Below, piece after piece: positions 55,975 through 64,000 of a stretch of DNA of 64,000 nucleotides. This DNA is from Aquilaria yunnanensis (taxonomy: Eukaryota; Streptophyta; Magnoliopsida; Malvales; Thymelaeaceae). The stretch spans positions 71,487,751 through 71,551,750 of the forward strand of contig CM077596.1 of assembly GCA_039654915.1 (NCBI GenBank), given 5' to 3'. The notes under the pieces are model-generated. The model was not told the origin of the DNA and did no database searches. It worked only from the letters and a program-made list of their open reading frames with translations. Position numbers and translations under genes: made by a program. Positions within the stretch are counted from its first letter, which is position 1; each line of letters starts with the position of its first letter.

Positions 55975-58381
55975 ATGGATGATGATGGACGTGCAGAAGC
56001 ATTTATTGAGGAGTCTTCTGATTATGATTTGTCCATCATTGCCAAGAATATTAACAAACCAGTTGAGGAGTGGCAGTTTCATGATGTCGAACATGTTCAG
56101 TTTGACACGGTATGTGATGCTGAAAATTTCTACCGGAAGTACACATGTTTGATGGGATTTTCTGTGCGTAAAGATGAGCTCAGGATGAGCTCTAAGTACA
56201 AGGTGCCACAGCGATGACGCTGGGTTTGTTCAAGGGAGGGCAAGGCTAGAGTGAAGGAAAAGAAAGCTCATGAGGCTGTCAGGGAACCTCGGCGTGTTTT
56301 GTGGTGTAGCTGCAAAGCTGCTTTTCATGTTCATTATAGTTATGAAAATTAGAAATATCATGTTCATGAGGTCGAGGTTACCCATAACCATCTCTTTGCT
56401 TCAGAGTTTGAGTCACATTTCCTACGGTCGAGGAGACTAGTTAGTCATACTGCTAAACAAGTGCAGACAGATATGCGCAGGGTGCACGGGTGATGGACTA
56501 TATGGCTGTCACGAACGGTGGATATAAAAATGTTGGTTTCACAAGAAAGGACTTATACAATTGGGTTGACTCGGATTGCAGTGTTGGGGAGCTTCCAACA
56601 GATTGTGAGAAATCAATAGCCAATCTTACTTCTCGAGCACAGTCCGACCCTGACTTCTACTGTAGGTACGCGGTTGATGGGGAGGATACATTACGATATC
56701 TGTTTTGGGCAGACAATGGGTTGTGGCAGGATTATGCAGTCTTTGGAGATATTATTTCCTTCGATGCAACTTATAATAGCAATGGATATAAGCTACCATA
56801 TGTTGTCATTCTAGGCGTCAACCACCACTTTATGACAACCATATTCAGATGCGCTCTTGTGTGTGATGAGTCTGAGGATTGCTTTAAGTGGTTACACAGC
56901 CGATTTGTTCACTGTATGGGAGGTAAGATGCCAACTACAGTTATAACAGACGGTGCCCAAGGATTCAAGCTGGCGATTCAGTCCGAATTACCTGCAGCAC
57001 GACACCGAACATGTTCTTGGCATCTGATGCGCAATTGCAAGACAAATGTAAAAGAATCACCTGCCTTCGCTGGTATGTTCGCGCACATGATGCTCAATAT
57101 TGACGACCTAGAGAAACTTGAAGCGAAGTGCCATTCAGCAATCATGGAGCATGGGCTACAGCAAAATCAGTGGGTTCAGGATGTTTGGGATAAGCGGGAA
57201 TATTGGGCGATAGCTCTTTTGAAGAATACGTTCTTCGCTGGGATGACAAGCACACAGAGGGCCGAGGGCATGCACGCTTTCCAGAAGAGATTCTTATTTT
57301 CACAGTTGAAGCTGTACGACTTTGTTTGGCGTCTTGATGTGGCTCTAGACAGGCTGGGGGAGGCAGAAGTCCAGCAGCACTTCTATAGTCGACATACAAT
57401 TCCTCAGCTTGTTACCCATCTTCAGCATCTGGAAAGACATGCAGCCGAGGTGTACACCCTTCAGATCTTGGTTCGTATCCGCCAGCAAATTGTTGAGGAG
57501 CCCAAGTACTTGGTTGTTGTTGGACAAAATGGAAGTCCTGCTACTCGTTTATTTAAGGTCCGTAAATATGCAAGCCAAACGGGAGCAACACTCATAAAAT
57601 TTAATGCTGTTACTGGCGTGTATCACTGCAGTTGCAAGCTACTTACTTACACAGGTTTGTACGACATACACAGTAAGCCATTATTTAATTTTTTGTTTGA
57701 ATGTTATGCAATGGAGATGAAGTTACTTTTCTTACCTTGTATGTTTCAGGTATTCCTTGTAGTCATATCTTTGCTGTCCTTAAGCTAAAAAATGCAGTAA
57801 CTATCCCAGACACCTGTATATTAACAAGGTGGACAAAGGATGCAAAAAAAAATCCATCTTACATTTCTCGTGTCACTCCCGATGATGTAGAATCAGCAAT
57901 TTTGATGAAACGAGCACAATTGGCCGGCATATGTAACAAACTTGCATTCTTTGCTTCTCGGGCATAAGAAGATGGATATTTGGAGATGAAGGAAAAGATT
58001 GGTGCCTTGACTGTTAGAGCAGCTGAGTTGTTCAAGCAACACCAAAGTACGCTACAAGATGACAATGTTGGACAAGAACATTGCATAATCATACGGGATC
58101 CTATACGGGTGACGGTTAAGAAGTCCGATGCATCAAAGAAGAGGAAGGATAAAATAAGGAAGCGTTCCAGGAAAAAGTCAAAGGTCGAGGAGGCTTCACA
58201 GCCGGCTATGGCCATTGTCAAAGCTGAACCGCAAATCGAAGGAGAAAGCATTGTCAATATGATAACATCGTATCGGTCTCAACATACAGCCTCCTATCCA
58301 CATCCAGCATCATCAAGTTCGCATTTTCAGAGTTATAGTGTTTATGCGAACTCTACATCCCGTTTCCCTAACCTCGCATAG
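55975..58381 (+). pseudogene. FAR1/MULE-type transposase, inactivated
   Basis: This reads as a Mutator-like transposase of the FHY3/FAR1 type. A FAR1-like N-terminal DNA-binding region (FDTVCDAENFYRKY) is followed by a long open part from 56490. That part holds SFDATY and ITDGA (the two catalytic Asp), TQRAEG (probable catalytic Glu) and a SWIM finger (CSCKLLTYTGIPCSH) split by an intron, 57655-57749. A Lys-rich tail continues to 58381. Defects: TGA at 56215-56217, TAG at 56350-56352, a frameshift near 56480, and TAA at 57965-57967. All lie outside the DDE core, so decay is recent or partial. A 5' UTR intron ending near 55954 is likely. It is convergent with the Ulp1-type copy. Confidence 0.85.
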
Positions 58382-59565
58382 CCAGTAAACCCATCAGCAT
58401 GGGGTTTCGTGCCAAACCTTGGTTCTTTCCAATACATGCTGTAGTCTCAGATGGTCAGCCAGCCGAGGGATGGGTTAAGTTCAGTTTAGATTGATGAAAA
58501 TTACTTTATTCGGTAATGCACATTACAGTTCAACTGGACTGTTAGAACTGACATTGCCACTCCACGTTGTAACACGTAGGTGGTTGAAATTGATTCATGC
58601 AGGGCGATTTGCAAATAACAGCATGTATTATTTTGGGTGGATGTATGTGCACATGTATCAAAGGAGTTTGAAATGTTTTGGAACAAACTACGGACCTCGT
58701 ATTAATATGTAACGAACGTGTGATCTTGGGAAGCATGATTAATGAATATTGTGAACTGATGTATTATTACTGTCATGTTCTGCGATGCACAGTTGTCATA
58801 AGTGCTATGGTGGCATGAAATTGGATTAAGGATAATCTCATCGTCATGATGTACCTCATGTTGTTTCCCATGTTACTACTTAGAACCTTGTGAAAGTAAT
58901 ATTGTCATTCTAAGAGTGTATCAATTGCAGGTTTAGGTGTAACACACACCTAATTTAGGGAACGAGAAAAGTGGGATGGAAATACCACTTTTATAAGCTT
59001 GCTACACTGTAAACAGAAACAGTAGGTGAAGCAAAATGTGTCATGTGTTTCTTTACTATAATTAATCATTTCAGTCAAATGTGTCATGTACGAACTACTG
59101 TTATTCTGTCGATGCCATATTTGCAGGGTTTCAGCTATTAATTCACCTATGTACAGGAAGTGAAAACGTTGCTCATTTATATTGTAAACAAGTCCTGTAT
59201 CCATCAACCAGTATGAAACCTTAACATTTTATATTAAGTCAATACTTGTTTGTAATGTCACTGGATGTACAATGCCTGAGATGTCGATACACTGAAACAT
59301 CTCCAAAAATATCCCTTGCGAACAAAATAAATTCCCAACCTAGGTAACAGCAGCCCCTCGCCAATGCAGCTAAGTCCTGAAGGATGTCTATGGATGCCTT
59401 CTCCAAAATCAACAACTACTCTATAGATTACCATAGATACAAAATAAGTTAGCATAGGATGATCGGGCCAACAAAAATTACCGGCCAACCACATAACCAC
59501 AAAATACCCATTGTATGGGGTACAGCAACTGATAGACGGACAGCGTAGTCTTCAAATCTTCATTT
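58382..59565. other. Spacer between convergent transposase and Ulp1 copies
   Basis: No gene seen; it probably holds the 3' UTRs of both transposon genes. Frames here are short and overlap on both strands. Confidence 0.6.
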
Positions 59566-60660
59566 CTACCCACGCTTCCCTCTGCCTTTTGGTTTAACTA
59601 CAACTTCATCAACGGATAGTATTTGCTCCTTCCTAACATCAACGCCACCACAATCTTTGCGTTGCGACTCAAACCACATGCTGGCTGTCGATTGAATATG
59701 GCTCTTCAGTAGGTTCTCATCACATAGCAAAAGATCCAGTACAAACTGGCATCTACGCTCATGTGTGTCCCACTGGGAAGCAGCAGAAAAAATAGCTCAT
59801 TATAGCGAAAATTATTTAATAAAATGAATGTAAAACTGCAGTTGAAGTACGGACAAACCTCCTTCTTCACACTCATCGTTACCCTTGTTGGGTGTTCCAT
59901 GAAATAGCAAACAAACAATCCACAGTCACAGGAATTTGGTTGCACAGGGAATTGTTTTGGCTTAACCTTCTAAAACTCGCCGAACTTGAATTTCGGTGGA
60001 GCAACCACTTCGTCCAACGTCGCACACTAGTAGGACAGCATAGGAATGGGAAAATTCCAGTTACTTCATGAATAACAGTTACGGGCCATATCCGAATGAC
60101 TGTTTAAATTAGTGAAGTACGTACCTATAAATCTATCACCTCAGAATAATACTCAATTGTACGCCCTTTGCCAAAGGTGTCCCACACGGAGATTGTCATC
60201 AAATTGACATCAACAACAAGCAGAAAGAAATGGGCAGGTTCATGAATGGGTAGGAAGATCTAAACATAAAGCCACAGTACATCACACCAGCTGCCGAGTA
60301 TGCCATACGTTTACTCCAGCAACAGCCAAATAACGTTAAGTGGTAGAAAATTACCTTATCACAGTTGTTGATATCATCCATAAGTAAAGACCTTAACTGC
60401 TGATTCGTACGCAAGTTCTGTAGATATTGTACTGGCCGAGCTGCCATAAACTGCGAACAAATTGATGATCAGTTAATTCAAGCACGGATTAGACTCATTA
60501 AGGCAACGGACTAAATTATGCATAATGGGTTTTGCAGATAAAAGCACATAAGCTCTGTTTGAGCTCCTCACTGAATTTAGAACACTGTAAAGTGCAAACA
60601 AACAGTTCGGTGTTTAATACATCAACTTAATCTTAAAAAAAAAACCCTTAGTTTTCATGA

Positions 60661-60830
60661 TAACTGTTACAATTTGCGCCATTAATTAACAGTCAAGATT
60701 AAAACATTAAAGCAAAAGTTAGCATTTTATGGTTTTTTTTTAAATATCTAACCACATTATGAAATTTGTTTAGTTTTAGTAATTCAGAATAACAGGTATT
60801 TCAGTGACGATATTATTTTTCCCTAATGTT
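60661..60830. repeat. Direct repeat flanking the inserted promoter, left copy
   Basis: About 165 bp, starting taactgttacaatttg and ending cagtgacgatattattttt, recurs at 61218-61379 in the same orientation with roughly a dozen mismatches. The two copies enclose a 387-bp unique segment with a promoter and a small ORF. Confidence 0.9.
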
Positions 60831-60932
60831 GGACGGTCTTCTTTTATTCTTTTTTTTATGAACCCCCTTCAATCATTTGTTGACTTTCCTCAATATCAAT
60901 TGTTTCTTGACCAACTAACTAGTTCTAACTTA

Positions 60933-61026
60933 ATCTCTCTCTCTCTCTCTCTCTTTTAAAAAATATATATTAACGGTACTGTAATTCCACCCTCAATCTT
61001 CCACCTGCTCAGAAAAACTATAAATA
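60933..61026 (+). promoter_or_regulatory. Promoter-like segment: CT repeat and TATA box
   Basis: A (TC)n run at about 60933-60954 is followed by TATAAATA at 61019-61026, with a C/A-rich leader up to an ATG at 61109. Spacing and composition are those of a plant core promoter and 5' UTR. The segment lies between two direct repeats within an intron of the Ulp1 copy, on the opposite strand. Confidence 0.6.
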
Positions 61027-61108
61027 CCCAGCCCTGCTCTTCACCACTCACAGCACCTCAACTAAAACACCAAAACAAAACAAACAAAGCACTGAAGATC
61101 AGCTAGCT

Positions 61109-61216
61109 ATGGAATTCAGCTTGTGTGTTGTTTTCACATGGCTTTTAGTGTTTCTGGCTTGCATTGTCTCAACCATCCTGCTTCTGAGACAGAAGAGAAA
61201 CAGGAACGCAAATTAA
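61109..61216 (+). CDS. 35-aa membrane-anchor ORF, probably the 5' exon piece of a captured gene
   Basis: The frame starts MEFSLCVVFTWLLVF, makes one hydrophobic helix, then turns basic (RQKRNRN) and stops exactly where the right-hand direct repeat begins. A hydrophobic start followed by a basic stretch resembles the membrane anchor of ER-bound enzymes such as cytochromes P450, but this is only a guess; there is no catalytic part. A good TATA box lies 83-90 bp upstream. Because the stop codon is supplied by the junction, I read it as a truncated copy of a longer gene. Confidence 0.4.
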   Translation: MEFSLCVVFTWLLVFLACIVSTILLLRQKRNRNAN

Positions 61217-61217
61217 T

Positions 61218-61379
61218 TAACTGTTACAATTTGCACCATTAATTAACAATCCAGATTAAAGCATTAAAGCAAAAGTTAGCATTTTATGGTGTCTTTTTAA
61301 AAAATCTAACCAGGTTATGAAATGTGTTTAGTTGTAGTAATTCAGAATACCAGGTATTTCAGTGACGATATTATTTTTG
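61218..61379. repeat. Direct repeat flanking the inserted promoter, right copy
   Basis: Partner of 60661-60830, same orientation. It starts immediately after the stop codon of the 35-codon ORF. Confidence 0.9.
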
Positions 61380-62220
61380 TTATCCGGTTACCACAAAATA
61401 TTATATGCACTTATATCAGTTTTTGATTACTTTAAATAGTTTCATATATCATATGAAAAATCGTCTTTGTTTTGTGATGACTTCTAACATTCAAGTTTTA
61501 CAACTTGTGTCTATTTTTTCAGTCATGTGTACTTGTTCTTTTATAACTAAATAAAAATGAGTAGCTAATAATAATGTAAGAGATAGGTAGTTGATCCACA
61601 AAATAAGTATGAATTGATAAACGAACAACGAAGGGTAGTAACAAAAGAGCAAATAAGTAGTAATAAGTACAATACAACTACTCTATGTACATAATAAATT
61701 AAAATTTAGAAAGCTCAAAAAATTACATGATGATGAAAGAAAGAAGAAGTACCAATGTAAAATCGTAACTAGTATGTTAAAAGCGATAAGGGAATATATC
61801 AAAATTGACGAACATATGAGAATGAAAGTAAAAAAAAAAAGAAAAAAAACCACATTACGATGAATAGAGCAAATAAGTAATGGTACAAAAACATATGCAA
61901 ATGAAGTAACGTAGCAACAAAGTAGTGAGAAAATAACAAAAACCAGCGCAACTTCTAAATTCATGGAAGAAAAAAAAATTTTAAGTAACTTATACGTTGT
62001 GTATGTACAGAAGAAGCAGGAGCAAATAAACATATAAGCAACGGTTAGTAAAAGAAAAGACAACTGGGTTTGTACGCATGATTCAGCCAAATATAGTACA
62101 CAAAGTTAAGGAGCTGGGTAGGAGGGAGAAATGTTTTCAGGATTCAGGAGAAGAAACATGAGGCAGTAAGGGAAATAAGTGATGTAGGCATGAATAATAT
62201 GAGACACAGAACACATACCG
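61380..62220. other. Intron of the Ulp1 copy
   Basis: AT-rich DNA between recognised protease exons. A 135-codon minus-strand frame here is rich in Phe, Leu and Ile because of the base composition and shows no domain. Confidence 0.6.
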
Positions 62221-64000
62221 TGAAGCCGAGGGTCAGGTACCAATTCCTTAAAGACGATCCTCTCGCCCGAGTGCGGTTCGTAAGTATGACAGCCCATGTG
62301 TTGATTAGAACATTGCTAATCCACTAAGTGGGCAACAACATCTTTATATCAAAGCGCCGAATATCATACGGCCCGCTCGGTTTAACTAACAGGTCACTGC
62401 TAAGGAAAAAAAAATTATTCGCACAACGGACAACGTAATCAAAAGAGAAATGAAAGCATAACAGCAATGTTACAGTTCGGATATACCAAACACTAACCTG
62501 TAAACGCAAGGGCCGTAAAAGACATTCACAACAACATGGTAGTGACAACACAAATTTAACCAATTTCATAGAACAAACACTAACTTGTCATTGCAAGGCC
62601 CGTAAAAGACATACATAAGGAGTTGGTGCTCTTCAGGTGAGACAGGGTGCTGCACACCAAATGGACCTGCACCAAAATGCGGACCTACATGACTGTTTTT
62701 TATGTCAAGCATAGTGAAGGGTGATGTTTGCGCCCTCGACAGCTTTGGGATTCAAATAGGCTGCTCCAGAAGGTTCAAGATAGGTTGCCTCTTCTTCTTT
62801 GGTTTCACCTGCATACAACAATAACATACATGACCATCAACAATACAAAACTGTTGAGGTAAATGGAGTGATGGATTTATAAACCAAGCTGCCAATTTGA
62901 CATACCTGGCCTCTAACCTCACACACATTCATCGCATCAGAAAACATATCTACAAATCCTAATTCTGTTTTGTCCAAATTGAAAATAATTACATCCGGAT
63001 TTGGCTTACCGTCCAACTGTGTATCCCCGGAAGGTACCAACACCGGTTCAACGGGAGTTGGGCAGGCAAGAGGAGTGGCGGTATTGATAATGACAGCCTT
63101 ATTAGGGCTTTCAAATCCATCGTCACCTCCAATAACCTTTCCTCTATTAACATCTTCGAGATTAGGATTTGTTGGTCATCCCACTCCACCATGCTGTCCT
63201 TCACTACATCGCTGGCCGACTTCTACGTGAGGAAAATGGGGTGGGGGATGGAATGGAGCATTGGAACCGTGTGTCTCCTTAGGTCTAGCCCTCTTACATT
63301 CATTGACCTCCTTCGCCCGGCTCGTCTTCAACGCTTGAACAAGCAGTGAAACATTAGCATTAACTTCATCAAGCAATGCACGCTGCCGTTGTTGCTCTTC
63401 TTTCAAATCTTCCAGCACCCGATGTTGCCGGTGTTGTTCCTCTTTAATTACCCCAACATCCAACACTAATTTCCGAACTAACATCCCCAATGATGTTACA
63501 CCCCCATTACCCTCCTCAAAGTCGTCGACACTGCCCCCAACCTTGGCCTTACCCTTCCCATCGTCATCCATACAACCACCAAGGTCGTGATTAGCACCGA
63601 TGTCACGATTGCCAAAACTAGGAAGGTCAGATGGTGAATCATACGGGGATTTGGTAGGGGTTTCCCGGATCTTCTTTGCACGTTTTGGGTCATGGGGAAG
63701 ACCGACCTGCAAGCCGTAAGAGATAGGGTGAAGAAGCAAGCGGAAGATACAAAATTCAGAACCAACACAAGTGTAAAACGACTGCTTCATATGTTAACAG
63801 CAGAATCATACCTCCTCAATATCCCGGAATGGAAGTTTTTTCAGCAACTTGGAGGTAACATCTTTATTGAAATATTGAATGGGGAGGGTGAGTTGGCCAA
63901 CTGGGTACGCACCCGGAAGAATATAACGTAAGTAGTACACCTAAAATATAGCAATTATTATATTATGTCAGCAAAATGGACTGAAAAAGTAGAGCAACAG

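Larger units (their letters stand above)
59566..63940 (-). pseudogene. Ulp1-type (C48) cysteine protease of a MULE, inactivated, runs off right edge
   Basis: Exons recognised in order on the minus strand: 63940-63812 (YILPGAYPVGQLTLPIQYF), 63706-62906, 62808-62585, about 62406-62221, 60450-60355, 60259-60125, 60026-59859 and 59772-59566 (ends KGRGKRG and stop). The Ulp1 catalytic elements are visible: His in PIHEPAHFFLLVVD, Asp in SVWDTF, and the Gln/Cys pair in QPNSCDCGLFVCYF. Plant MULEs with such genes are known (Kaonashi in Arabidopsis, CUMULE in melon). In-frame stops occur at 63178-63176, 62754-62752, in LLPT/WISN near 62326, at the end of the His exon, and at 59972-59970. Exons meet in phase. 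The 5' part lies beyond the window. Confidence 0.82.

Noticed and set aside
61683..62090. 135-codon hydrophobic minus-strand frame
   Set aside because: AT-driven Phe/Leu/Ile composition within an intron of the Ulp1 copy.

Overview
The window looks like nuclear DNA of a eudicot plant. It is AT-rich, with GT-AG introns and plant-specific gene families (SUVR1/2 with a WIYLD domain, a plasmodesmata-located DUF26 protein, a G-type lectin receptor kinase, TOM9), and these genes are islands among many transposon remnants. All gene models were joined by hand from splice signals and reading-phase arithmetic; no alignment or search was run.

Layout. 1-11 kb: AT-rich intergenic DNA with one doubtful lysine-rich small ORF and several DNA-transposon relics, including a 9-bp-TSD Mutator-type element nested inside an 8-bp-TSD hAT-type element. 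11.3-15.1 kb: TOM9 (+) and a two-exon plasmodesmata-located protein gene (-). 16.9-21.7 kb: a decayed L1-type LINE. 23.7-33.4 kb: a SUVR1/2 gene (+), nine coding exons, 773 codons. 33.8-35.5 kb: a glutathionyl-hydroquinone reductase gene (-), tail-to-tail with SUVR. 35.6-36.4 kb: a long-TIR element carrying a broken NF-YB histone-fold copy (Pack-MULE-like). 36.4-37.6 kb: RPL23/uL14 with telo-box and TATA box. 39-41.4 kb: nested TIR elements. 42.8-46.9 kb: an intact nine-exon G-type lectin receptor kinase (-), 845 codons.

47.1-50.7 kb is a 3.6-kb minisatellite of about 21-bp units with a higher-order period near 1 kb. 50.7-55 kb is AT-rich DNA with degenerate telomere-like motifs and repeated local duplications. 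56-64 kb holds a FAR1-type MULE transposase pseudogene (+) facing an Ulp1-type cysteine protease pseudogene (-) that runs off the right edge. An intron of the protease copy holds what looks like a captured promoter plus a 35-codon ORF, flanked by direct repeats of about 165 bp.

The host genes are housekeeping or signalling genes with no evident joint function. The unusual material is the transposon biology: gene-fragment capture (NF-YB; the promoter and 5' exon) and the transposase/Ulp1 element next to the minisatellite. I see no clearly new multi-gene system.
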